Assembly (NCBI GenBank): GCA_039920665.1
Contig: JBDSDH010000148.1
Location: 1 to 13,457 of the forward strand
DNA length: 13,457 bases
Reading direction: 5' to 3'
From: WLMZ01 sp039920665
GTDB taxonomy: Bacteria; Actinomycetota; Acidimicrobiia; Acidimicrobiales; Ilumatobacteraceae
Positions 1 to 7,330 of the stretch are shown in pieces. The notes below the pieces were generated by a model. It worked only from the letters and a program-made list of their open reading frames with translations. It was not told the DNA's origin and did no database searches. The first letter of the stretch is position 1; every line of letters starts with the position of its first letter. A program made the position numbers and the translations under genes.

Positions 1-1
1 C

Positions 2-160
2 GGCCACTTCGGCGCTGGAGGATCGGTGGCCTTCGCCTCGCCAGAGCGCGACCTCGCATTCGGCTACGTGATGAACCGGATGGCCGACGGCCTCGCCGGT
101 GACCTGCGCGCTCAATCGCTGATCGATGCCGCCGCGGCCTGCGCCGACGCTGCTGGCTGA
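2..160 (+). CDS. Serine beta-lactamase-like hydrolase/esterase, C-terminal fragment
   Basis: Only the last 52 codons are present; the gene begins upstream of the window, so the catalytic SxxK and YxN motifs cannot be seen. The visible part opens with GHFGAGGSVAFASPERDLAF and continues GYVMNRMADGL before a TGA stop. A His-x-Gly element followed by a glycine-rich turn, then a strand ending in Gly-Tyr-Val-Met-Asn, is the usual C-terminal signature of class C beta-lactamase-fold hydrolases and family VIII esterases (Beta-lactamase Pfam family). Many members hydrolyse esters rather than beta-lactam antibiotics, so resistance should not be inferred. It lies 21 nt upstream of the oxidoreductase on the same strand and could be co-transcribed with it. 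The family assignment is fairly firm; the substrate is unknown. Confidence 0.75.
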   Translation, partial: GHFGAGGSVAFASPERDLAFGYVMNRMADGLAGDLRAQSLIDAAAACADAAG

Positions 161-181
161 CAACCGTCTCGACGTCGGGTC

Positions 182-1606
182 ATGTCGATGAGGTACGACG
201 CAGTTGTCGTTGGCTCGGGGCCGAATGGACTCGCGGCTGCGATCACCATTGCCGCGGCTGGCCGCAGCGTCGTTGTCCTCGAAGCGAACGAGCAGATCGG
301 TGGGGGCACGCGCACGGCCGAGTTCACCCTGCCCGGCTTCCACCACGACGTGTGTTCGGCATTCCATCCGCTCGGTGCCGCCTCGCCGTTTCTGCGTTCG
401 TTGCCGTTGGCCGAACACGGCTTGCGCTGGCTGGTGCCAGAGGTGCAATTGGCCCATCCACTCGACGACGCGCCGGCCGTGTTGTTGTTGCAATCACTGG
501 AGCAGACCGTCGACGGTCTCGGGGTTGCCGGCCGCCGGTATCGCCGGTTCATCGGGCCGGTCGTGCGCGACTGGGACAACGTCGTCGACGCTGCGATGCA
601 CCCGGTGGCAAAGATGCCCAACCATCCACTGTCGCTGATCCGGATGGGTACTCGCTCGCTGCCACCCGCGACGATGGTCGGGCGAGCATTTCGCGACGAA
701 CGGTCGGCGGCACTGTTCGCCGGCAACTCGGCCCATTCTCTGCTGCCGTTGAATCGGCCACTGACCGGATCGTTCGGCACGATCCTGATGGCTGCTGCGC
801 ATCGCGACGGCTGGCCGGTCTCCGCCGGTGGCTCGCACGCGATCACGCTTGCAATGGCGGCCCATCTCGAATCACTCGGCGGTGAGATCCGCACGGGTGT
901 TCGTGTCCGCCGTGTTCGCGAACTGCCAGAGCATCGCGTCGTGTTGTTCGACACGGATGCGAGTCAACTGTCGCTGATCGCTCGCAACGATCTGCCGCAC
1001 CGATTCCGGCGGCGTCTGCGTGGGTTCCGCAATGGTCCGGGTGCGTTCAAGATCGACTACGCGCTCGACGGTCCCGTGCCGTGGAGCGACCCCACGTGTG
1101 GCCCCGCAGGAACGGTCCACCTCGGCGGCACGATGGCCGAGATCGCGGCTGCCGAGCGTGAGGTGCACGATGGGCGGATGCCGGATCGGCCATTCGTGCT
1201 CATTGGCCAGCAGAGTGTGATCGATCCGTCGAGAGCGCCCGAGGGTCAGCACACGTTGTGGGCCTATGCCCATGTGCCGTTCGCCTACCCGTATGACGCC
1301 ACCGAACAGATCGAACGCCAACTCGAGCGCTTCGCGCCCGGCTTTCGTGACCGTGTGCTTGCTCGCCATGTCACCTCGACGTCTGCGTTCGAGCGATACA
1401 ACCCGAACTACGTCGGCGGCGACATCGCCGCTGGGTCCCACGGTGGGATGCAGCTGTTCTTCCGCCCGACGGTCACCCGTCACCCGTATGCGACGCCGAA
1501 TCCGAAGATCTGGATTTGCAGCGCAGCCAGCCCACCCGGAGCGGGTGTGCACGGCATGTGCGGACACAATGCCGCAACGGCGGTACTCGCCGGCCCGCTC
1601 GCCTGA
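182..1606 (+). CDS. FAD-dependent phytoene dehydrogenase-like oxidoreductase (COG1233/PYROXD2-like)
   Basis: A 474-residue flavoprotein. The N-terminal dinucleotide-binding fold is clear: a beta strand leads into GSGPNG (residues 11-16), an acidic residue caps the second strand (VVLE, Glu34), and GGGTRT (40-45) follows, as in amine-oxidase and carotenoid-desaturase-type enzymes. The C-terminus carries a second FAD-contact region with SAASPPGAGVHGMCGHNAA, typical of the phytoene dehydrogenase-related group that includes mammalian PYROXD2. No phytoene synthase or other carotenoid gene is nearby, so a carotenoid substrate should not be assumed; redox chemistry on an unknown lipid-like substrate is the safe reading. 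The start is ATG at 182, with a second in-frame ATG two codons later; neither has a strong Shine-Dalgarno sequence. Length is about normal for the family and no disruption is visible. Confidence 0.85.
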   Translation: MSMRYDAVVVGSGPNGLAAAITIAAAGRSVVVLEANEQIGGGTRTAEFTLPGFHHDVCSAFHPLGAASPFLRSLPLAEHGLRWLVPEVQLAHPLDDAPAVLLLQSLEQTVDGLGVAGRRYRRFIGPVVRDWDNVVDAAMHPVAKMPNHPLSLIRMGTRSLPPATMVGRAFRDERSAALFAGNSAHSLLPLNRPLTGSFGTILMAAAHRDGWPVSAGGSHAITLAMAAHLESLGGEIRTGVRVRRVRELPEHRVVLFDTDASQLSLIARNDLPHRFRRRLRGFRNGPGAFKIDYALDGPVPWSDPTCGPAGTVHLGGTMAEIAAAEREVHDGRMPDRPFVLIGQQSVIDPSRAPEGQHTLWAYAHVPFAYPYDATEQIERQLERFAPGFRDRVLARHVTSTSAFERYNPNYVGGDIAAGSHGGMQLFFRPTVTRHPYATPNPKIWICSAASPPGAGVHGMCGHNAATAVLAGPLA

Positions 1607-1655
1607 CACGTCTCGGTGTTGTGACAGCGCATTGACCAGAGTCTGGACTGGGAGC

Positions 1656-1688
1656 TGACACAAACGCTGGAGAGCGGCGTCTGTGTCA
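1656..1688 (-). terminator. Hairpin in convergent gap, probable terminator
   Basis: The arms are 1656-1667 and 1677-1688 with a 9-nt loop. Eleven of twelve positions are Watson-Crick pairs. The exception is 1663/1681, which is A·C on the + strand but becomes a U·G wobble in RNA made from the - strand, so the hairpin is fully paired only in the - strand transcript. It lies 63 nt past the stop of the VWA gene and 49 nt past the stop of the + strand oxidoreductase, so it could serve both. No U-tract follows, which is common for actinobacterial hairpins. Terminator function is inferred. Confidence 0.5.
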
Positions 1689-1726
1689 CCGCACAGCCTG
1701 AATTTCGGATATGTCGTGACACAGAC
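1679..1726. repeat. Perfect 11-bp inverted repeat that competes with the neighbouring hairpin
   Basis: GTCTGTGTCAC at 1679-1689 is the exact reverse complement of GTGACACAGAC at 1716-1726, separated by 26 nt. The left arm overlaps the right arm of the hairpin at 1656-1688, so the two structures cannot form together on one strand. Related TGTGACA/TGACACA words also occur near 1620 and at 1656, giving several copies of one core within about 110 bp. Confidence 0.6.
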
Positions 1727-1751
1727 CAAGGCATGGTCGGACAGGCTGCGG

Positions 1752-2732
1752 TCAGAGCAGGCCGCGGAGCCACCACAGGCCGACCAGCCAGCCGATCGCG
1801 GCGAGCACCAACGCAACGGCGACGTACTTCCAGGTCTGCTCGGTGACGACCTCGATCGGGTCACCGACACCGGCGTTGAGATTGTCGCTGATCTCAGCGT
1901 AGGCCTGCTCGAGGGCATCGGCGGTCGGAGCTTCGAAGAACTCGCCGCCGGTCACTTCGGCGACGTTGCCGAGTTCGTCGTAGTTGACCGGCACCGGGAT
2001 CACTTCGCCGGTGTTCGGGTCACTGACCGTGCCATCGAGGGTTCCGAACGCAATGCCGTAGACCGGGATCTTGTTCGCCGCCGCGACCTCGGCACCTGCA
2101 GCCGTCGTCAGATCACCCTGCGTGGTCTCTCCGTCGGTCAGCAACACGATCGCGCCAGCGGGTTCGTCCGGCTTGTCCTGAGTCGGCGGGCCGATGATGT
2201 CGGAGGCAACCGCGAGCGCATCGCCGATCGCAGTACCTTCTCCGAGTTCGAGTCCTTCGATCGCGTCGTTGACCTGGGCGTGGTTCAGCGTCGGAGCCAC
2301 GCGAGCAGAGACGTTGCCGTTGAACGAGATCAAGCCGACTTCGATGTTGTTGTCGACCTGGTCGACGAAATCGAGGGCAGCCTTTTTGGCGGCGTCGAGT
2401 CGGTTGGGGTCGATGTCGGTGGCTTCCATGCTCAACGACACATCGAACACCAACTCGATCTGGCCGCCGGATTCGGTCTGCTGCAGCGACCGTTCGGCCG
2501 GCTGGGCGAGCGCGAACACACCTGCCACTGCGGCGGCAAGGTACGACCCCGCCACGACGTGACGGCGCCATCCGGGCTTGCTCGGCGCGAGTTGATCGAG
2601 CAGGTCGATGTTGGTGAACGTGACGACGTGCTTGCGCCGGGTGAACTGCATCGCGACGTAGGCCGCGGCCATCAGGGCAACGATGACCAGGAACCAGAGC
2701 CGGCCGGGGGCGAGGAACTCGACGGCGATCAT
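1752..2732 (-). CDS. Membrane-anchored VWA-domain protein (BatA/BatB-like)
   Basis: A 326-residue protein with hydrophobic segments at about residues 9-28, 59-77 and 303-320. The von Willebrand A domain sits between the second and third. The metal-ion-dependent adhesion site (MIDAS) looks complete: DVSLS (Asp97, Ser99, Ser101), Thr167 in GEGTAIGDAL, and Asp200 in LLTDGETT. This arrangement matches BatA/BatB-type aerotolerance-operon proteins and other VWA partners of MoxR ATPases. They are thought to act at the membrane in assembly of enzyme complexes or in stress tolerance; the client here is unknown. The ATG overlaps the DUF58 stop as ATGA (2729-2732), implying translational coupling. It is the last gene of the MoxR-DUF58-VWA unit and is followed by a hairpin at 1656-1688. 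Confidence 0.9.
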   Translation of the reverse strand: MIAVEFLAPGRLWFLVIVALMAAAYVAMQFTRRKHVVTFTNIDLLDQLAPSKPGWRRHVVAGSYLAAAVAGVFALAQPAERSLQQTESGGQIELVFDVSLSMEATDIDPNRLDAAKKAALDFVDQVDNNIEVGLISFNGNVSARVAPTLNHAQVNDAIEGLELGEGTAIGDALAVASDIIGPPTQDKPDEPAGAIVLLTDGETTQGDLTTAAGAEVAAANKIPVYGIAFGTLDGTVSDPNTGEVIPVPVNYDELGNVAEVTGGEFFEAPTADALEQAYAEISDNLNAGVGDPIEVVTEQTWKYVAVALVLAAIGWLVGLWWLRGLL

Positions 2733-3688
2733 CGTCGGATCCCTCCGCCGACGCCCGCGACTTGCACTTTGCGACGACGTACGTGCTGGATCAGGTCGCC
2801 GACCCAGTCCTGATCCGTCCGCAATTGGAGGTGATCGACCCCTGCCGATCGGAGCGCATCGCGGATTCCGTCGCGCTGGGCTTGGGCCGCTGCTTTGTAG
2901 CGGCGGGAAAGGTCCGCTGTCATCTGCACTTCGCGAACCCGCCCGGTCGATGGATCCGCGAGGGCGACGTATCCAACCGCCGGCAGGTCGAGTTCGCGAG
3001 GATCGATGATCTCGACTGCGAGGACATCACTGCGCAGTGCGAGCGAGCCGAGGGCGCGATGCCAATCCGACGTCGCTGTGTTCGGCGCGAGGAAGTCGCT
3101 GATGACGGTGACGAAACCGCGGCGCCGAGCGAGCGCTCCGACCCGCATCAGCGCGCCGGCAAAATCCGCTCGACCGCGACCAGCCGAATCCGGTGGCATC
3201 CCGATCGCATGGAGAATGGCGCGCACCTGCTGCTTGCCGGGGCGGGGTGGAAACGTCTTCATCTCCGGGCCGGCCACGAGCACGGCCCCGAGCCGGTTCT
3301 GGTTGCGGGCGGTCAGGAACCCAACGGCAGCGGCCGCGCCGAGCGCGAGCGACGCCTTCTGGGGACCAACGGTGCTGAACCGCATCGGCGCCGAGACATC
3401 GACGACGAGCCACCCCTCGAGATCGCGATCGGCGACCTGATCGCGTACGAACAACTCTCTGGTCCGGGCAGTGACGTTCCAGTCGATCCGACGCACGTCA
3501 TCACCGACCTGGTACATCCGGCTCTCGCCGATCTCGCTGCCGTGGCCGGGCGTGATTCCCTGGTACTGACCATGGAGGAACCCGGCCAGCTTGCGGGTCA
3601 CCGTCAGTTCCAACGTGCGCAGCATCTCGGCCAGCGCGTCAGTGGGTGGACCTGCCGGCCACTCGACCGGCGAAGGAGCTGATGCCAT
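2729..3688 (-). CDS. DUF58 domain-containing protein
   Basis: A 319-residue protein without an evident signal peptide or membrane segment. It carries the DUF58 hallmark at residues 58-81: MYQVGDDVRRIDWNVTARTR followed by ELFV. A VWA-like fold follows, but the first metal motif reads DVSAP (Asp97, Ser99, Pro101), so the third MIDAS serine is missing and metal binding may be weak or absent. DUF58 proteins almost always sit between a MoxR-type ATPase gene and VWA or transglutaminase-like genes, and are taken to be the soluble adaptor of the ATPase system; their biochemical role is not established. The start ATG at 3688 lies 4 nt after the moxR stop and has no clear Shine-Dalgarno sequence. Its own stop overlaps the VWA start by ATGA. 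Confidence 0.88.
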   Translation of the reverse strand: MASAPSPVEWPAGPPTDALAEMLRTLELTVTRKLAGFLHGQYQGITPGHGSEIGESRMYQVGDDVRRIDWNVTARTRELFVRDQVADRDLEGWLVVDVSAPMRFSTVGPQKASLALGAAAAVGFLTARNQNRLGAVLVAGPEMKTFPPRPGKQQVRAILHAIGMPPDSAGRGRADFAGALMRVGALARRRGFVTVISDFLAPNTATSDWHRALGSLALRSDVLAVEIIDPRELDLPAVGYVALADPSTGRVREVQMTADLSRRYKAAAQAQRDGIRDALRSAGVDHLQLRTDQDWVGDLIQHVRRRKVQVAGVGGGIRR

Positions 3689-3692
3689 GGGA

Positions 3693-4760
3693 TCAGCGCT
3701 CGAACACCGATGGCACGACCGGTGCGACGATGCGGGGCGACACCCTGGTCGCAGGAACGGTGCTGAGCAGGCGATGGAGGATGTGCTCGACCGTGATGTC
3801 GCGAGCGATCGCGTCGTAGGTGAGCACGAGGCGATGACGCATCACTTCTGGAGCGAGATCGAACACGTCCTGCGGCGTGGCGTAGGTGCGGCCTCGCAAC
3901 AGGGCCAGCGACTTTGCTCCTCGAACCAGCGCGAGCGATGCACGCGGACTCGCGCCGAGAGCGAGCATCGGCTGCAGGTCGCCGAGGCCGACGAGTTCGG
4001 GGTGGCGGGTGGCCTGGACGAGATCCACCGCGTACTGCTGCACGCTGCGATCGATGAACACCACGTCTGCTGCGGCCTGCAACCGCTGCAACCCGGCCAG
4101 GTCGATGATCTCCTGCGGTTGCGGCGGGCTGACCGCCATTCGGTCGAGGATCACCATTTCCTCGTCGGAGGTCGGATGGGTGAGCATGATCTTCATCATG
4201 AACCGGTCGCGCTGGGCGTCCGGGAGTTGGTAGACGCCCTCACTCTCGATCGGGTTCTGGGTGGCGACGACGAAGAACGGCTTCGGCACCTGATGGGTGA
4301 TGCCGCCGATGGTCACCTGCTGCTCGGCCATCACTTCGAGCAGTGCCGACTGCACCTTGGCCGGGGCCCGGTTGATCTCGTCGGTGAGCAGGAAGTTGAC
4401 GAAGATCGGTCCGAGTTCGACGTCGAACTTCTCGCTCGACACCCGGTACACGCGAGTGCCGACGATGTCGGACGGGAGTAGGTCAGGCGTGAACTGGATC
4501 CGGGCGAAGGTGCCGCCGGTGACCTTGGCGAGTGTTTCGGCGGCGAGGGTCTTGGCGAGTCCGGGCACGCTCTCGAGCAGGCAGTGACCACGCGAGAGCA
4601 ATCCGACCATCAGCCGTTCGATCATGCGCGGTTGGCCCACGATCACCTTGCGCATCTCGAAGAAGATCTTCTCGACGAGTGCGGCGGTGTCGTGATCGGG
4701 AGACCGATGGTTCTGGTCCGGCGGCGAGCCGATCATCGAGGTTTGGCCGTTGTGATCCAC
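3693..4760 (-). CDS. MoxR-family AAA+ ATPase
   Basis: A 355-residue MoxR-type AAA+ ATPase, a chaperone-like enzyme that couples ATP hydrolysis to remodelling or metal insertion in partner proteins. The Walker A region is ESVPGLAKT (63-71), with Ser64 where glycine is frequent. Walker B is FLLTDEINRAP (123-133). Sensor 1 is VVATQNPIESEG (164-175), followed by the family-typical LPDAQRDRF with arginines near 184-186. The C-terminal helical lid matches the AAA_lid_2 region (ATPQDVFDLAPEVMRHRL). The chosen start is a GTG at 4760; an in-frame ATG at 4736 would remove eight poorly conserved residues and is a credible alternative. It heads the MoxR-DUF58-VWA unit. TAGAGT just upstream of the GTG could be a -10 box for a leaderless transcript. 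Confidence 0.92.
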   Translation of the reverse strand: MDHNGQTSMIGSPPDQNHRSPDHDTAALVEKIFFEMRKVIVGQPRMIERLMVGLLSRGHCLLESVPGLAKTLAAETLAKVTGGTFARIQFTPDLLPSDIVGTRVYRVSSEKFDVELGPIFVNFLLTDEINRAPAKVQSALLEVMAEQQVTIGGITHQVPKPFFVVATQNPIESEGVYQLPDAQRDRFMMKIMLTHPTSDEEMVILDRMAVSPPQPQEIIDLAGLQRLQAAADVVFIDRSVQQYAVDLVQATRHPELVGLGDLQPMLALGASPRASLALVRGAKSLALLRGRTYATPQDVFDLAPEVMRHRLVLTYDAIARDITVEHILHRLLSTVPATRVSPRIVAPVVPSVFER

Positions 4761-4766
4761 GCAGTG

Positions 4767-4772
4767 ACTCTA
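4767..4772 (-). promoter_or_regulatory. Possible -10 box (TAGAGT) for a leaderless moxR transcript
   Basis: Read on the - strand, TAGAGT fits the actinobacterial TAnnnT -10 pattern. It ends 6 nt before the GTG at 4760, the spacing expected if transcription begins at the start codon. No Shine-Dalgarno sequence precedes the GTG, which fits a leaderless message. No convincing -35 element was found, so this is tentative. Confidence 0.3.
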
Positions 4773-4824
4773 CGGTCCTGGTCAGGCGGGTTGGCGTCAC
4801 GGTGGGCGACTCCCAGCCGATCCT

Positions 4825-4853
4825 CAGGCTCCGTGGAGCGAATGCTCAGCCTG
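4825..4853 (-). terminator. Imperfect hairpin directly after the M20 peptidase stop
   Basis: The outer stem pairs CAGGCT (4825-4830) with AGCCTG (4848-4853). An inner GAGC/GCTC stem (4836-4839 with 4844-4847) has a 4-nt loop, and there is a 5-nt bulge on one side. The structure abuts the stop codon at 4854-4856. It could reduce read-through from the nmo-peptidase pair into moxR, or simply mark a processing site. There is no U-tract, so confidence is low. Confidence 0.3.
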
Positions 4854-6290
4854 TCAGCGGTTGGCGTGCTCGGCCATGATCCGGGACAGGCAACCCGTGA
4901 TCTTGCGGGCGACGACGAGATCGAGGAACTCGTTCGGTCCGTGGGCGTTGCTGCCCGGCCCGAGCACCCCGGTGATCACGAACTGAGCCTCGGGGAACAT
5001 CTTGCCGAGCATGCCCATGAACGGGATGGTGCCGCCTTCGCCGAACGCACGAGTCGGGTTGCCGAAGTACTCGATCGACGCGGTCGTGAGCGCTGTATCG
5101 AGCCACGACGAAAACGGGGGAGCGTTCCAACCGGGTGCGCCGTGGAGTCGCTCGACGAGCACCTCGGCGCCGTAGGGCGGGTTGGCGGTGAGCACTACGC
5201 GCAGTGCCTCGGCGGCGGCCTCGGGATCGCACATGGGCGGGATCCGGAAGCTGAGTTGCAAGCTGGTGGTGGGTCGCAGGACGTTGCCGGCGAGCGCGAC
5301 GTCAGGGATGCCGGCGACGCCGGTGATGCTGAGCGTGGGGTGCCAGGTATGGGCGAGCAATTGTTCGGTGGGATCGTCGACCATTGGCAGAGCACCGTCG
5401 ACGAACGGATAATGGCTGGCCATCGGTTCAGGGAAGTCGGCGGCGGTGGCGGCGGCCTCGGCGATCCGGTCGTCGGGGATCGTGACGTGCATCTCCGGGA
5501 TCAGCACCTCGCCGGTGGTCGCATCCTCGACCCGGTCGAGCAGTTGGCGGACGATGCGGAACGACGACGGCACGATGCCGCTGGCCTCGCCGGAGTGGAC
5601 ACCCTCGGTGAGAATGTTGACGGTGAGCGTGCACGAGACCAGGCCGCGCAACGACGTGGTCGCCCACAGGCGTTGATCGTCGAGGCAGCCGCTGTCGAGA
5701 CACAGCACCAGCGATGGTGTTCCGATCCGGTCCCGTAAAGCGATCAGGTGGGCGGGGAGGTCAGGGCTACCGCTCTCTTCGCTCGCTTCGATCAGCACGA
5801 TCAGACGGGTGTGGCTCATGCCGACGGCTTGGGCGACCTCGATCGCCGCGAGCGATGCGAACGCCGCGTAACCATCGTCGGCGCCGCCGCGGCCGTAGAG
5901 CCGACCGTCCTCGACCACGGGCGTCCATGGTCCGAGACCCTCGCGCCAGCCGACCATCTCGGGCTGCTTGTCGAGGTGTCCGTAGAGCAGGACGGTGTCG
6001 TCGTCCGAGCCGCCGTTGAACGCTGGGACCTCCATCACGATCAGCGGTGTGCGGCCAGGTAGCTCGTGCACCTCGACCTGCAATCCGGCGATCGGCCGAG
6101 CGGCACACCAGTTGCGGATCAATTCGACCGCGTCGCGCATGTGGCCGTGTTCGTCCCACTTGGCGTCGAACGCCTCGGACACATTGGGGATCCGGATGTA
6201 GTCGTGCAGCGCAGGCTCGATGTGATGAGCCCAGATCCGTTCGATCAGTTCGTGGGCCGCCGTTTCATGGACGGTCTCGGTGGTGCTCAT
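4854..6290 (-). CDS. M20 family metallopeptidase (dipeptidase/carboxypeptidase type)
   Basis: A 478-residue zinc peptidase of the M20 family, CNDP/dipeptidase-like subgroup, probably cytoplasmic because no signal peptide is seen. The two-metal site can be traced: His105 in YGHLDKQPE with the adjacent catalytic-site Asp107; bridging Asp138 in GRGGADDG; general base Glu171 and ligand Glu172 in EASEESGS; Asp199 in LCLDSG; and His450 in NAHGPNEF near the C-terminus. The dimerisation (lid) domain includes TEGVHSGEASGIVPSSF. The protein is full length for the family. Its ATG overlaps the stop of the nitronate monooxygenase gene as ATGA (6287-6290), so the two are very likely translated together. 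The exact substrate (dipeptide, N-acyl amino acid or other amide) cannot be told from sequence. Confidence 0.92.
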   Translation of the reverse strand: MSTTETVHETAAHELIERIWAHHIEPALHDYIRIPNVSEAFDAKWDEHGHMRDAVELIRNWCAARPIAGLQVEVHELPGRTPLIVMEVPAFNGGSDDDTVLLYGHLDKQPEMVGWREGLGPWTPVVEDGRLYGRGGADDGYAAFASLAAIEVAQAVGMSHTRLIVLIEASEESGSPDLPAHLIALRDRIGTPSLVLCLDSGCLDDQRLWATTSLRGLVSCTLTVNILTEGVHSGEASGIVPSSFRIVRQLLDRVEDATTGEVLIPEMHVTIPDDRIAEAAATAADFPEPMASHYPFVDGALPMVDDPTEQLLAHTWHPTLSITGVAGIPDVALAGNVLRPTTSLQLSFRIPPMCDPEAAAEALRVVLTANPPYGAEVLVERLHGAPGWNAPPFSSWLDTALTTASIEYFGNPTRAFGEGGTIPFMGMLGKMFPEAQFVITGVLGPGSNAHGPNEFLDLVVARKITGCLSRIMAEHANR

Positions 6291-7249
6291 CGCAGGGCTG
6301 CCAGTCGCTCGATCACTGACACAGCTTCGCGCACCATCGAGCGGACGATGTCGCCGGCCGGGATCAACTCGTGGATCGCACCGGCACCTTGACCGGCGGG
6401 CATGAACTCCTTGTCGACGTCGACCTCCGTGCCGCTCGGGGCGCCGAGATGGTTGACGCCTGCCTTCGACGACGCGAACGCCTGGTTCGGGAAAGGCTGC
6501 AGCTCATCGGGGTGCTGCTCGAAGTGGTTGGTCCAGTCGTTGCGAACGACGCGGCAGGTCTTGCCGGTGTAGCTCTTGCTGATGACCGTGCCGTCCTCGC
6601 CGATGTCGAGCAGCGCCTGCTTGTATCCATTGACGGCCCGCGCTTCTGGCGTGGCGATGAAGCGGGTGCCGATCCAGACGCCGTCTGCGCCGAGCGCGAG
6701 CGAGGCGGCGAGCCCCCTTCCGTCGAAGAGGCCGCCGGCCGCGACCACCGGCACCTTGTCGCCGACGGCGTCGACCACTTGGGGGACGAGTGCCATCGTG
6801 GCGACGAACCCGGTGTGGCCGCCCGCTTCGGTGCCTTGGGCGACGACGAAGTCGCAACCGCTCGCCACTGCGGCGACCGCGTGACGGACCTTGCCGCACA
6901 TGCTGCCGACGAGGACGTTGTGCGAGTGGAGCAGATCGACCACCTCGCGCGGCACGCCGAGACCGGCGACGAAGATCCGCGCCCCACCGTCGATGACTGC
7001 CTGAATCCCGGCCTCCACCTGTCCTGCGAACGCGGTGAGCAGATCGACGCCGAACGGCTTCGAGGTCAGTTCCTTGACGCGCCCGATCTCGCTGACCAAC
7101 TGCTCGGGCGCCATCGTGCTCGCCCCGAATGTTCCGATCCCGCCGGCTTCGCTGACTGCTGCGACGAGTCCGGAATAGCTGACGCCTCCCATTCCGGCGA
7201 GCATGACGGGGTGTTCGATGTCGAGCAGCTCGGTGAGGCGGGTGCGCAT
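6287..7249 (-). CDS. Nitronate monooxygenase (2-nitropropane dioxygenase family)
   Basis: A 320-residue FMN-dependent TIM-barrel enzyme. Family members oxidise propionate-3-nitronate and other alkyl nitronates, though many annotated homologues have untested substrates. The diagnostic QGTEAGGHTG (138-147) carries the catalytic histidine, His145. The phosphate-binding region of the FMN site is visible in VVAAGGLFDGRGLAASLALG and the following GVWIGTRFIAT (190-200). The N-terminal ELLDIEHPVMLAGMGGVS is also typical. Upstream of the ATG at 7249 there is only a weak GGTGG element. The stop overlaps the M20 peptidase start by ATGA, so it heads a two-gene unit. The divergent rhomboid gene begins about 80 bp away. 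Detoxification of nitro compounds is possible, but the link to a peptidase is unexplained. Confidence 0.9.
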   Translation of the reverse strand: MRTRLTELLDIEHPVMLAGMGGVSYSGLVAAVSEAGGIGTFGASTMAPEQLVSEIGRVKELTSKPFGVDLLTAFAGQVEAGIQAVIDGGARIFVAGLGVPREVVDLLHSHNVLVGSMCGKVRHAVAAVASGCDFVVAQGTEAGGHTGFVATMALVPQVVDAVGDKVPVVAAGGLFDGRGLAASLALGADGVWIGTRFIATPEARAVNGYKQALLDIGEDGTVISKSYTGKTCRVVRNDWTNHFEQHPDELQPFPNQAFASSKAGVNHLGAPSGTEVDVDKEFMPAGQGAGAIHELIPAGDIVRSMVREAVSVIERLAALR

Positions 7250-7305
7250 TCGGCCACCGTAGTTCGCCGTGACATCATGTTCCGATGGAAGCTCGCCGAC
7301 TGCCC

Positions 7306-7326
7306 ATGTCGATGTCGATGTCGATG
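7306..7326 (+). repeat. Short ATGTCG tandem repeat
   Basis: The hexamer ATGTCG occurs three and a half times in a row in the gap between the divergent nitronate monooxygenase and rhomboid genes. It creates four ATG triplets in one frame, in a short reading frame (7285-7341) that ends by overlapping the annotated rhomboid start at 7331. Such a repeat could vary in copy number by slippage. No function can be assigned. Confidence 0.6.
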
Positions 7327-7330
7327 ACTG

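Noticed and set aside
182..1606. Carotenoid biosynthesis locus
   Set aside because: The oxidoreductase resembles phytoene desaturases only at family level; no phytoene synthase, cyclase or prenyltransferase lies in the window.
872..1918. A 348-codon - strand frame overlapping the oxidoreductase and the convergent gap
   Set aside because: It lacks any known domain, is mostly antisense to the oxidoreductase C-terminus and overlaps the end of the VWA gene in another frame.
1683..2813. Long + strand open frame opposite the VWA gene
   Set aside because: It is antisense to a protein with a clear MIDAS motif and shows no recognisable family; its composition (Asp-, Arg- and Val-rich) is typical of reverse-strand shadows in high-GC DNA.
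2762..4481. Long + strand frames (2762-3682 and 3591-4481) opposite DUF58 and moxR
   Set aside because: Both are antisense to genes with intact family motifs, have no ribosome sites and no recognisable domains.
6371..7327. A 318-codon + strand frame opposite the nitronate monooxygenase
   Set aside because: The opposite strand has the GGHTG catalytic motif and complete family architecture; this frame is a GC-driven shadow. Only its short last part beyond 7250 is discussed, as a speculative leader.
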